This document shows positions 16,323 to 24,607 of a stretch of DNA of 64,000 nucleotides, piece by piece. The translations under genes were made by a program, and so were the position numbers. Position 1 is the stretch's first letter, and every line of letters begins with the position of its first letter. A model generated the notes under the pieces. It had not been told where the DNA came from. It saw only the letters and a list, made by a program, of their open reading frames with translations, and searched no databases. The stretch is from Variovorax paradoxus B4 (GTDB taxonomy: Bacteria; Pseudomonadota; Gammaproteobacteria; Burkholderiales; Burkholderiaceae_C), in assembly GCF_000463015.1 (NCBI RefSeq), contig NC_022247.1, positions 930,001-994,000 on the forward strand. Reading direction: 5' to 3'.

Positions 16323-17076
16323 GGCGCTGCTGGCCGTGGGCGGACTCTCGCGTTCCTTCGGCGGACTGAAGGCCGTGCAGGACGTCAGCCTGTCGGTGAA
16401 GGAGGGCAGCCTGAGCGCGCTGATCGGCCCCAACGGTGCCGGCAAGACCACGCTCTTCGCGCTGATGTCGGGCTTCCTCAAGCCCGACAGCGGCACCGTG
16501 CGCTTCGCGGGCCAGGACATCACGGGCCGCGAGCCGCACCGCAATGCGCTGCTCGGCATGACGCGCACCTTCCAGATCGTCAAGCCCTTTGCGGCGCAGA
16601 CGGTGCGCGAGAACATCGCGGTCGGTGCGCACCTGCACCTGCGCGGCCGCCGCGAGGCGCTGGCGCATGCCGAGGCCATCGCGCTGCGCGTGGGCCTCGT
16701 GCCCCAGCTCGACAAACCCGCGTCGGACCTCACGGTGGCCGGCCGCAAGCGGCTCGAACTGGCGCGTGCTCTGGCCACGCGCCCGCGCCTGCTGCTGCTC
16801 GACGAAGTGCTTGCCGGCCTCAACCCGCAGGAGATCGCCGAGATGATGCCGGTGGTGCGCGGCATTGCCGACGGCGGCGTCACGGTGCTGATGATCGAGC
16901 ACGTGATGCAGGCGGTGATGCACCTGGCCGAGCATGTGTGGGTGCTGGCGCAGGGCCAGCTGATTGCCGAAGGCAGCCCGGCGCAAGTGACCTCCGACGA
17001 CAAGGTCGTCGAGGCCTACCTGGGCCACGGCACCGCGGCGCGGCTGCGCAAGGCCGCATCGGGAGCCACGGCATGA
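16315..17076 (+). CDS. livG: Liv-type ABC transporter ATP-binding protein (LivG family)
   Basis: A 253-residue ATPase from the ATG at 16315. Walker A is GPNGAGKTT, the Q-loop region is MTRTFQIVKPF and Walker B is LLLLDEVLAGLNPQE, with the H-loop in MIEHVMQAVM. The signature is TVAGRKRLELARALA instead of LSGGQ, a variant common among LivG proteins of soil proteobacteria. It drives the LivHM channel together with LivF, whose start overlaps its stop. Confidence 0.9.
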   Translation: MTEALLAVGGLSRSFGGLKAVQDVSLSVKEGSLSALIGPNGAGKTTLFALMSGFLKPDSGTVRFAGQDITGREPHRNALLGMTRTFQIVKPFAAQTVRENIAVGAHLHLRGRREALAHAEAIALRVGLVPQLDKPASDLTVAGRKRLELARALATRPRLLLLDEVLAGLNPQEIAEMMPVVRGIADGGVTVLMIEHVMQAVMHLAEHVWVLAQGQLIAEGSPAQVTSDDKVVEAYLGHGTAARLRKAASGATA

Positions 17077-17783
17077 CCGCGCTTCTGGAGATTCAAGGCC
17101 TGCGCGGCGGCTACGGCCGCGTCGAGGTGCTGCGCGGCGTCGACCTGCAGGTGAACGCCGGCGAAATGGTCGCGCTGCTCGGCAGCAACGGCGCGGGCAA
17201 GTCCACCCTCAACAAGATGGTCTGCGGCCTGTGCCCCGCCTGGAGCGGCAGTGTGCGCTTCGACGGCAAGGACCTGAGTGGCGCGCACTACCGCGACGTG
17301 GTGAAGGCCGGCCTGATCCAGGTGCCCGAGGGCCGCAAGGTGTTTCCCAACCTCAGCGTGCTGGAGAACCTGGAGCTCGGCTCCTTCACGCGGGCGCGCG
17401 AGCGCCGCGCGGCCAACGTCGAGAAGATGTTCCACATCTTCCCGCGGCTCAGGGAACGCATGGCGCAGCACGCCGGCACCATGAGCGGCGGCGAGCAGCA
17501 GATGCTGGCCATCGCGCGCGGGCTCATGGCCGAGCCCGTGCTGCTGATCCTCGACGAGCCCTCGCTCGGGCTTTCGCCGCGGCTGGTGGAAGAGATGTTC
17601 ACGCTGATCCGCGAACTGCGCGACGGCGGCCTCGCGGTGCTGCTGGTGGAGCAGAACGTGGGCCAGTCGCTCGAGATCGCCGACCGCGCCTACGTGCTGG
17701 AGAACGGCAGCGTTCGCTTTTCGGGCCTGCCCGGCGAACTGCTCGGCAGCGACGAACTGCGGCGTGCCTACCTGGGGCTCTGA
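17073..17783 (+). CDS. livF: Liv-type ABC transporter ATP-binding protein (LivF family)
   Basis: A 236-residue ATPase starting at 17073 (MTALLEIQGLRGGYGRVEVL). Walker A is LLGSNGAGKST, followed by KAGLIQVPEGRKVFPNLSVLENLELG, which is diagnostic of LivF. The signature is MSGGEQQML, Walker B LLILDEPSLGLSP and the H-loop region LVEQNVGQSLEIADR. It is the second ATPase of the transporter; a 49-nt gap separates it from the first Bug receptor gene. Confidence 0.92.
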   Translation: MTALLEIQGLRGGYGRVEVLRGVDLQVNAGEMVALLGSNGAGKSTLNKMVCGLCPAWSGSVRFDGKDLSGAHYRDVVKAGLIQVPEGRKVFPNLSVLENLELGSFTRARERRAANVEKMFHIFPRLRERMAQHAGTMSGGEQQMLAIARGLMAEPVLLILDEPSLGLSPRLVEEMFTLIRELRDGGLAVLLVEQNVGQSLEIADRAYVLENGSVRFSGLPGELLGSDELRRAYLGL

Positions 17784-17832
17784 AGCCCGCATACCCATTG
17801 GGATACCCCCGATTTCCCCGGAGACAAGACAT

Positions 17833-18789
17833 ATGAAGAGACGCGACACCCTTCTTTTCCCACTGGCCGCCGCCTGGGCCGGCAGCGCCTTCGCGCAGAT
17901 CGGCAATGCGCCGGTGCGCATCCTCGTCGGTGCGCCCGCGGGCGGCTCGACCGACACGCTGGCCCGTTCGCTGGCCGTCAGCATGGGTCCGGCGCTCGGC
18001 CGCACCGTGATTGTCGAGAACCGGCCCGGCGCGGGCGGCAACATCGCGGCCGATGCCGTGGCCAAGGCCGCACCCGACGGCAACACGCTGCTGATGAGCT
18101 TCACCAGCCATGCGATCAATGCCACGCTCTACCCGGCGCTGCCTTTCGATCCGGTGAAGGATTTCACCGCGCTCACCTGCGTGGCGACGTCGCCCTCGAT
18201 TCTCGTCGCGCATCCGTCGGTGCCCGCGAAGGACGTGCGCGAACTCATCGCACTCGCCAAGGCGAAGCCGGGCCAGCTCAACTTCGCGATCGGCGCGGTG
18301 GGCTCGTCGCTGCACATGGCGGGCGAAGCCTTCAAGATGCAGTCGGGCGTCGACATCGTGAACATCCCCTACAAGGGCACCTCGCCCGCCGTGCAGGACG
18401 TGCTCGCCGGCCAGGTGCAGCTGATGTTCGCGGCCGTGGGCAACGTCAAGGCGCACATCCAGGCCGGCAAGCTCGGGGCGCTGGGCGTGACCACGGCCAG
18501 GCGGCTGCCGGCCTTTCCCGAGGTGCCGGCCATTGCCGAGGCGCTGCCGGGCTACGAGTCGAGCGCATGGTTCGGCCTCTTCGGCCCGGCCCGCATGCCG
18601 GCCGAGCGCGTGAAGCAGATCGGCGATGCCGCGCGCCATGCGCTGCAGCAGGCCGACATGCGCCAGCGCCTCGACACCGAGGGTGCGATCCCGGTGGGCA
18701 ATTCGTCCGAACAGTTCGCCGCCTTCGTGCAGAGCGAGATCACGCGCTGGGCCAAGGTCGTCAAGTTCTCGGGAGCCAAGCCGGAATGA
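17833..18789 (+). CDS. Bug/TctC-family periplasmic binding protein
   Basis: A 318-residue exported protein starting MKRRDTLLFPLAAAWAGSAFA. TctC features are RILVGAPAGGSTDTLARSLA, IVENRPGAGGNIAADAVAKAAPDGNTLL and VNIPYKGTSPAVQDVLAGQVQLMF. Such proteins bind carboxylates and normally feed TctAB permeases, but none is encoded here, as is common for the large Bug families of Burkholderiales. It may serve a distant permease or act as a sensor receptor. Its stop overlaps the LeuC-like gene by 4 nt, tying it to the catabolic genes. Confidence 0.9.
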   Translation: MKRRDTLLFPLAAAWAGSAFAQIGNAPVRILVGAPAGGSTDTLARSLAVSMGPALGRTVIVENRPGAGGNIAADAVAKAAPDGNTLLMSFTSHAINATLYPALPFDPVKDFTALTCVATSPSILVAHPSVPAKDVRELIALAKAKPGQLNFAIGAVGSSLHMAGEAFKMQSGVDIVNIPYKGTSPAVQDVLAGQVQLMFAAVGNVKAHIQAGKLGALGVTTARRLPAFPEVPAIAEALPGYESSAWFGLFGPARMPAERVKQIGDAARHALQQADMRQRLDTEGAIPVGNSSEQFAAFVQSEITRWAKVVKFSGAKPE

Positions 18790-20072
18790 CCTCCAACGCT
18801 CCAGACCGCGCGCCGGCGCAGACGCTGGCGCAGAAGCTCATCGCGCGCGCCAGCGGCCGCGCGCAGGTGGCGGTGGGCGAGATCGTGACCTGCGGCGTCG
18901 ACATGGCCATGTTCCACGACTCCTCCGGTCCGCGCCGGCTGCAGCCGATGCTCGAGGAGCTCGGCGCGCAGATCTGGGACCGCTCCCGCGTGGTGCTCGT
19001 CATGGACCACTACGTGCCCGAGCGTGACGACGACTCGCGCCGCATCGTGCGCATTGCGCGCGACTGGGCGCGCGACCAGCAGCTGCCACACGTGTACGAC
19101 AGCCAGGGCATCTGCCACGTGGTGGTGCCGCAGCACGGCCACATCCGCCCCGGCATGCTGTGCGTGGGTGGCGATTCGCATTCGCCCACGGGCGGCGCAT
19201 TCGGCGCCTACATGTTCGGCATCGGCAGCACCGAGATGCTGGGCGTGATGGTCACCGGCGAGATCTGGCTGCGCGTGCCGGAAACCATCCGCATGTGGTG
19301 GGACGGCGCGCTGCCCGCCGGCGTGACCGCCAAGGACATGATGCTTCACATGGTCGGCCGCTTCGGCATGAACGGCGGGCGCTACCAGGCGGTGGAGTTC
19401 GCCGGCCCGGCCGTCACCGCGCTGTCGATGCAGGAGCGCATGACGCTCTCCAACATGAGCGCCGAGCTGGGTGCGCAGGCCGGCCTGATCGCACCCGACG
19501 CCACCACCGCCGCGTTCCTCGCACAAGCCGGCGCCCCGCAGGTCGACATGGCACCCTGGTTCACCGACGAAGGCACCGTGCTCACGCACCACTGCTTCGA
19601 CGCCGCCACGCTCGAGCCCTACGTCGCCGCGCCGCACAGCCCGGCCAACGCGCACGGCGTGAGCCGGTACCTGGGCACGCATGTCGACGTGGCCTACATC
19701 GGCGCCTGCACCGGCGCCAAGCTCGACGACCTGCGCGCCGCGGCCCAGGTGCTGCGCGGCCACAAGGTGGCGGCGGGCATCCGCCTGATCGTGGCGCCGG
19801 CCAGCCTGCACGACCAGGAGCGGGCGCGCGAAGAGGGCGTGCTGCAGGTGCTGATGGACGCCGGCGCCGAACTCTTCCCGACCGCCTGCGGCGCCTGCTC
19901 GGGCTACGGCGATCCGATGGGCGACGACATCACGGTGATCTCGACCACGGCACGCAACTTCAAGGGCCGCATGGGCTCGCCGACCGCGCAGGTGTACCTG
20001 GGCTCGCCCTACACGGTGGCGGCGGCCGCACTGCGCGGCTGCGTGACCGACCCGCGCGAGGTGCTCGCATGA
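18786..20072 (+). CDS. Aconitase-superfamily hydratase, large subunit (LeuC/DmdA-like)
   Basis: A 428-residue protein of the split aconitase/isopropylmalate-isomerase type. GGDSHSPTGGAFG (Asp130-Ser131-His132) and the 4Fe-4S ligands Cys308 (IGACTGAKL) with Cys368 and Cys371 (TACGACSGY) are all present, so the cluster should assemble. It works with the small subunit encoded next, overlapping by 4 nt. The family adds or removes water at alkylated maleates or malates: isopropylmalate, homoaconitate, citraconate, dimethylmaleate. No leuB or leuA accompanies it, so leucine synthesis is unlikely; the lyase at 28678 makes an alkylmalate substrate plausible, by analogy with dimethylmaleate hydratase of nicotinate fermenters. 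Confidence 0.85.
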   Translation: MTSNAPDRAPAQTLAQKLIARASGRAQVAVGEIVTCGVDMAMFHDSSGPRRLQPMLEELGAQIWDRSRVVLVMDHYVPERDDDSRRIVRIARDWARDQQLPHVYDSQGICHVVVPQHGHIRPGMLCVGGDSHSPTGGAFGAYMFGIGSTEMLGVMVTGEIWLRVPETIRMWWDGALPAGVTAKDMMLHMVGRFGMNGGRYQAVEFAGPAVTALSMQERMTLSNMSAELGAQAGLIAPDATTAAFLAQAGAPQVDMAPWFTDEGTVLTHHCFDAATLEPYVAAPHSPANAHGVSRYLGTHVDVAYIGACTGAKLDDLRAAAQVLRGHKVAAGIRLIVAPASLHDQERAREEGVLQVLMDAGAELFPTACGACSGYGDPMGDDITVISTTARNFKGRMGSPTAQVYLGSPYTVAAAALRGCVTDPREVLA

Positions 20073-20593
20073 CTGCCGATACCCTGCACCGCCCGCACCG
20101 GGTGTGGCGCCTGGGCGCCGACATCGACACCGATGCGCTCGCGCCCGGCCATGCGATGAAGCACGGCATCGACGTCATCGCGAAGCATTGCCTCGAAGCC
20201 ATCCGCCCCGATTTCGCGCGCGACGTGCGCCCCGGCGACGTGATCGCGGCCGGCCCGAACTTCGGCATCGGCTCGTCGCGCGAGCAGGCCGCGGCCGTGC
20301 TCGTGCAGCTGGGCGTGGCCGCGGTGATCGCGCCTTCGTACAGCGGCCTGTATTTTCGCAATGCCTTCAACGTGGGCCTGCTGCTCTTGACCTGCGCCGA
20401 AGCCGAGTCGTTGCAGGACGGCGAACGCATTGCGCTCGACACCCGCACGCCCGCGGTGCGCACCGCCGGCGCGCGCACGCTCGCCTGCGAGCCCGTGCCG
20501 GGCTTCCTGATGGAAATGGTCGATGCCGGCGGCCTGCTGCGACTGCTGCGCCAGCGCATGGCCGCGAAGAAGGAAGCCGATGCACAGCACTGA
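20069..20593 (+). CDS. Aconitase-superfamily hydratase, small subunit (LeuD/DmdB-like)
   Basis: A 174-residue swivel-domain protein. VWRLGADIDTDALAPG and the phosphate/carboxylate loop GPNFGIGSSREQA match LeuD-type small subunits, followed by AVIAPSYSGLYFRNAFNVGL. It supplies the substrate-specificity loop to the large subunit, whose gene overlaps its start. The stop lies 14 nt inside the MmgE/PrpD gene, a strong sign of coupled translation. Specificity cannot be predicted with confidence by eye. Confidence 0.85.
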   Translation: MTADTLHRPHRVWRLGADIDTDALAPGHAMKHGIDVIAKHCLEAIRPDFARDVRPGDVIAAGPNFGIGSSREQAAAVLVQLGVAAVIAPSYSGLYFRNAFNVGLLLLTCAEAESLQDGERIALDTRTPAVRTAGARTLACEPVPGFLMEMVDAGGLLRLLRQRMAAKKEADAQH

Positions 20594-21917
20594 ACGCGAT
20601 CCGCAACGCGCCGTGCTGCAGGCCACGGTGGCGCTGCACGCGGCGCAGCCGGCCACCGCCGAGGCCGCCTTGCAGGCGCGGCGCCTGTTGGTCGACACGG
20701 CCGGCTGCGCGCTCGCGGGCCGGCATGCGAGCGAAGTGCAGCGCCTCGAAGCCGCGCTTGCGGCCTGCGAACCCGGCGACTTTTCCTTTCCCGGCGGCCC
20801 GCCGATGGCGGTGCAGGCCGCCGCGCAGGTGCTGGCCATGGCCGCGACCTGGGACGAGGCCTGCGAAGGCCATGCCCTCGCGCACGGCCGGCCCGGCGTG
20901 CCGCTGGTGGCGGCGCTGCTGCCGCTCGCACTGCGGCGCGGTGCCAGCTTTGGCGAGTTCATCGATGCCTTCGTGCTCGGCTACGAGGTCGGCGCGCGCT
21001 GCGGCGCCTGGCTGCGCATCAGGCCCGGCATGCATGTCGATGCGAACTGGCCCGCGCTGGGCGTGGCGGCCGGCGTGGCGCGCCTGCTCGCGCTGCCGCC
21101 GGCGGGCATCGTGCAGGCCATCGACATCGCGGCCTGCCAGCTCGCGACCAGCCTCTACCTGCCGGTGCAGCAGGGCCGCACCGCGCGCAACACCTACCTC
21201 GGCCACAGCGCATCGCTGGGGCTGCAGGCGGCCTTTGCCAGCGCAGCGGGCATCGACGCGCCGGACGGTGCGCTGGCTCACTACGCGCACACGCAGTCGG
21301 CCGCGACCGCGCAGCCGCTGCCCGATGCGGCGACCTTGCTGCTGCGCGATGCCTACCTCAAGCCCCTCGCGGCCGTGCGCCACGTGCACTACGGCGCCAC
21401 TGCCGCGCGCCGGATCCGCGAGCAGCTGGCCCAGGACACCACCGGCATCCAGGGCGTCGTGCTCAAGATATACGAAGAGGCGGTCGTCTACTGCGGCAAC
21501 CGCGCGCCGCGCACGCCGATCCAGGCGCAGTTCAGCCTGTCTTTCGGCGTCGCGGCGATGCTGCGCTTCGGCGATGTCGATCCCTCGGCCTATGCCGCGC
21601 CGCGTTTCGACGATGCCGAGCTGCGGCGGCTCGAAGCCCTGGTCGTGCTCGAAACCGATGCCGGCCTGACGGCGCGCAGGCAGCGCGGCGCCACGCTCCA
21701 GGTGTCCCACGCGGGTGGCACGCTCGAGGAAACCGTCGGCACCATCGCCGGCGATGCCGCCCACCCGCTCGACCGCGCGGCGCTCGTCGCCAAGTTCGCG
21801 CACTACGCCGCGCACAGCGTGCCGGGCCCGAAGGCCGTGCGCTTCTGCGAGGGCGTGCTGGACGCGCCCGCCGGCATCAGCCTCCGCGCGCTGTGGCAGC
21901 AGCTTGCCGCCGCCTGA
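20580..21917 (+). CDS. MmgE/PrpD family protein
   Basis: A 445-residue protein with the helical PrpD domain (VDTAGCALAGRHASEV, AATWDEACEGHALAHGRPG, FVLGYEVGARCGAWL) and the C-terminal alpha/beta domain. Relatives include 2-methylcitrate dehydratase, cis-aconitate decarboxylase and iminodisuccinate epimerase, enzymes acting on tricarboxylates or branched dicarboxylates. The usual HxxG-type active-site region is represented by HVDANWPALG. No prpC gene lies nearby, so the classical methylcitrate cycle is not encoded. Next to a LeuCD-like hydratase and a methylisocitrate-lyase-like enzyme it probably dehydrates, isomerises or decarboxylates a branched acid. Confidence 0.8.
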   Translation: MHSTERDPQRAVLQATVALHAAQPATAEAALQARRLLVDTAGCALAGRHASEVQRLEAALAACEPGDFSFPGGPPMAVQAAAQVLAMAATWDEACEGHALAHGRPGVPLVAALLPLALRRGASFGEFIDAFVLGYEVGARCGAWLRIRPGMHVDANWPALGVAAGVARLLALPPAGIVQAIDIAACQLATSLYLPVQQGRTARNTYLGHSASLGLQAAFASAAGIDAPDGALAHYAHTQSAATAQPLPDAATLLLRDAYLKPLAAVRHVHYGATAARRIREQLAQDTTGIQGVVLKIYEEAVVYCGNRAPRTPIQAQFSLSFGVAAMLRFGDVDPSAYAAPRFDDAELRRLEALVVLETDAGLTARRQRGATLQVSHAGGTLEETVGTIAGDAAHPLDRAALVAKFAHYAAHSVPGPKAVRFCEGVLDAPAGISLRALWQQLAAA

Positions 21918-21947
21918 ACCATCCATCACTCTCACCACCTACCCACC

Positions 21948-22916
21948 ATGAAACTCCTGCGCCATCTCGCGAGCACGCTCCTCGTCTGCCTGCCGCTGGT
22001 CGCCGCCGCGCAGGCGGGCGACTTTCCGAACAAGGCGATCCGCATCGTCGTGCCGTTCCCGCCGGGCGGCGCCACCGATGCGGCGGCGCGGCTGGTCGCC
22101 GTGAAGATGGGCGAGCACTGGGGCCAGCCGGTGGTGGTCGACAACCGCGCGGGCGCGGGCGGCAACGTCGGCTCCGACCTCGTCGCCAAGGCGCCGGCCG
22201 ACGGCTACACGCTGGTGATGGGCGTGACCGGCTCGCATGCGATCAACACCTCGCTCTACAGCAAGATGCCCTACGACCCGGTGGCCGACTTCGTCGCCAT
22301 CAGCCAGGTGGCGGTGGTGCCCAACGTGCTGGTGGTGCATCCCTCGGTGCCCGCGAAGAACCTGGCCGAGCTCGTGGCGCTCGCGAAGAAGGAGCCCGGC
22401 AAGCTCAACTACGCCTCGCTCGGCAACGGCACGGCCGCGCACCTGGGCATGGAAATGCTCAAGTCCGAGGCCGGCGTCGACATCGCGCACGTGCCCTACA
22501 AGGGCAGCGCGCCGGCGGTGTCGGACCTGCTCGCAGGGCAGGTGCAGATGATGGTCGACGGCCTGCCTTCGGCGCTGCCGCACGTCAAGGCCGGCAAGCT
22601 GCGCGCCATCGCGCTCACCAGCCTGCGCCGCGCGCCGTCGCTGCCCGACTTGCCGACCATCGCAGAGACCTACCCGGGCTTCTACGCCGATGCATGGTCG
22701 GGCCTGTTCGCGCCCAGGGGCACGCCGCAGCCCGTGGTGGACAAGCTCTCGGCCGAGGTGCAGCGCATCCTGAAGCTGCCCGACGTGCGCGAGAAGCTCA
22801 CGGCGCTGGGCGCCGAGCCCGTGGGCTCCACCCAGGCGGAATTCGCCGCGCACGTGAAGCGCGAGATCGACAAATGGGCCAAGGTCGTCAAGACCAGCGG
22901 CGCGAAAGTGGACTGA
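21948..22916 (+). CDS. Bug/TctC-family periplasmic binding protein
   Basis: A 322-residue exported protein with signal MKLLRHLASTLLVCLPLVAAA. It shows IRIVVPFPPGGATDAAARLVA, VVDNRAGAGGNVGSDLVAKAPADGYTL and AHVPYKGSAPAVSDLLAGQ, the defining Bug-protein segments. This is the second such receptor in the operon; the two differ clearly and are not a recent duplication. No TctAB permease is present. The gene sits 30 nt after the PrpD gene and 2 nt before hyuB. Confidence 0.9.
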   Translation: MKLLRHLASTLLVCLPLVAAAQAGDFPNKAIRIVVPFPPGGATDAAARLVAVKMGEHWGQPVVVDNRAGAGGNVGSDLVAKAPADGYTLVMGVTGSHAINTSLYSKMPYDPVADFVAISQVAVVPNVLVVHPSVPAKNLAELVALAKKEPGKLNYASLGNGTAAHLGMEMLKSEAGVDIAHVPYKGSAPAVSDLLAGQVQMMVDGLPSALPHVKAGKLRAIALTSLRRAPSLPDLPTIAETYPGFYADAWSGLFAPRGTPQPVVDKLSAEVQRILKLPDVREKLTALGAEPVGSTQAEFAAHVKREIDKWAKVVKTSGAKVD

Positions 22917-22918
22917 AC

Positions 22919-24607
22919 ATGAACGACACCCTCGACCCCGTCACGCTCGCCGTGCTGCGCGGCCGCCTCGAACAGGTGGCCGACGAGATGGACGCGACGC
23001 TCTACCGCAGCGCGTTCAATCCCATCATTGCCGAGGCGCACGACGCCTGCCACGGCCTGTACGACGCCACGACCGGTGACACGCTGGTGCAGGGCAAGTC
23101 GGGCCTGCCGGTGTTCGTGGGCGCCATGGCCTTCGCGGTGCGCGCCACCGCCAAGGCGGCCACGCCGCGCGGCGGCATGAAGGAAGGCGACATCTGGATC
23201 AGCAACGACGCCTACGACGGCGGCACGCACGCCAACGACTTCAAGCTGGTCAAGCCCTTCTTCCGCAATGGCAGGCTCTACTGCTACATGGCCTCGGCCG
23301 CGCATTGGCACGACGTGGGCGGCGCGGTGCCCGGCAACTACAACCCCGCGGCCACCGAGTGCTGGCAGGAAGCGGTGCAGATTCCGCCCGTGCGCATCGT
23401 GCAGGGCGGCGTGCTCGATGCCGACGTGCTCGCCATCCTGCAGGCCAACACGCGCCTGCCCGACAGCCTCTGGGGCGACCTCAACGGCCAGCTCGCCGCG
23501 CTGGAGCTCGGTGCGAAGCGCCTGCACGGCCTGCTCGACGAATACGGCGACGACCTGGTGCTGAATGCACTCGGTGAGCTGCGCGGCCGCGCGCTGCGCC
23601 TCATGCGCTCGCACATCGCCTCGCTGCCCGACGGCCGCTACAGCTTCGAGGACGTGCTCGACAACGACGGCATCGTCAACCGGCCGCTCACCATCGCGCT
23701 CGACATGACGGTGGCCGGCGACCGGCTCTCGCTCGACTTCTCGCGCACCTCGCCGCAATGCGCCGGCCCGGTGAACATCTCGCGCGCCACGGCGGTCGCA
23801 GCCTGCTACGTCGCGCTCAAGCACCTGTTCCCCGATGTGCCCGCGAACGCCGGCGTGCTCGACGCGGTCGACTTCGTCATTCCCGACAAGCTGGTGATCA
23901 GCGCCGAGCGCCCGCGCCCGGTCGGCGGCTACACCGAGACCATCCTGCGCATGATCGACGTGATCTTCAGCGCCGCCGCGCAGGCCGACCCCACGCGCGC
24001 CGTGGCGCAGGCCTACGGCACCATCAACGCGCTGTCGATCGCGGGCCACCGCAGCGACAAGGGCCGCGAAGGCCAGCGCTGGGTGATGTTCAGCTTCTTC
24101 GGCGGCGGGCACGGCGGCCATTCGGGCGGCGACGGCCTGTCGCACGGCAACGCGCCGATCTCGACCGCGACGATCCCGCCGCTCGAAATCCTCGAGGCCG
24201 CGTACCCCGTGCGCTTCACCGAGTGGTCGCTGCGCGCCGATTCGGGCGGCGACGGGCGGCATCGCGGCGGTCTGGGCGCCGTCTACGAGATCGAACTGCT
24301 CGAGAAGGACGCCGAGGTGTTCGTCTTCGGCGAGCGCGGCACCTCGCCGCCCAAGGGCATCGCGGGCGGCGGTTCGGGCGCCCTCAACGTGTTCCGCTAC
24401 GAGAACGCGGGCGAGTGGCACACGCCGCCCATGGTGTCGAAGATGCGCGGCATCCAGCTCGCGCGCGGCGAGCGCGTGCGGCTCGAAACGCCCGGCGGCG
24501 GCGGCTGGGGCCGTGCCGGCGAGCGTCCCGCTTCGCAGCGCGAAGCCGATGCCGCGATGGGCTACGTCACGGCCGCTACCGGCAGCAAGCAGAAAGCATC
24601 CGAATGA
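22919..24607 (+). CDS. Hydantoinase B / oxoprolinase B-family subunit
   Basis: A 562-residue HyuB-type subunit: LDPVTLAVLRGRLEQVADEM at the N-terminus, DACHGLYDATTGDTLVQG, the conserved EGDIWISNDAYDGGTHANDF region with HWHDVGGAVPGNY, and a glycine-rich C-terminus (LETPGGGGWGR). HyuB pairs with HyuA to open cyclic amides in an ATP-dependent way (N-methylhydantoin, 5-oxoproline), and related complexes carboxylate acetone or acetophenone. The absence of a third (gamma) subunit argues against acetone carboxylase. The start is 2 nt after the Bug gene and the stop overlaps hyuA by 4 nt. Confidence 0.88.
   Translation: MNDTLDPVTLAVLRGRLEQVADEMDATLYRSAFNPIIAEAHDACHGLYDATTGDTLVQGKSGLPVFVGAMAFAVRATAKAATPRGGMKEGDIWISNDAYDGGTHANDFKLVKPFFRNGRLYCYMASAAHWHDVGGAVPGNYNPAATECWQEAVQIPPVRIVQGGVLDADVLAILQANTRLPDSLWGDLNGQLAALELGAKRLHGLLDEYGDDLVLNALGELRGRALRLMRSHIASLPDGRYSFEDVLDNDGIVNRPLTIALDMTVAGDRLSLDFSRTSPQCAGPVNISRATAVAACYVALKHLFPDVPANAGVLDAVDFVIPDKLVISAERPRPVGGYTETILRMIDVIFSAAAQADPTRAVAQAYGTINALSIAGHRSDKGREGQRWVMFSFFGGGHGGHSGGDGLSHGNAPISTATIPPLEILEAAYPVRFTEWSLRADSGGDGRHRGGLGAVYEIELLEKDAEVFVFGERGTSPPKGIAGGGSGALNVFRYENAGEWHTPPMVSKMRGIQLARGERVRLETPGGGGWGRAGERPASQREADAAMGYVTAATGSKQKASE

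Noticed and set aside
18786..20593. LeuCD of leucine biosynthesis
   Set aside because: No leuA or leuB beside it; it is coupled to PrpD-like and HyuBA genes in a transporter-led catabolic operon.
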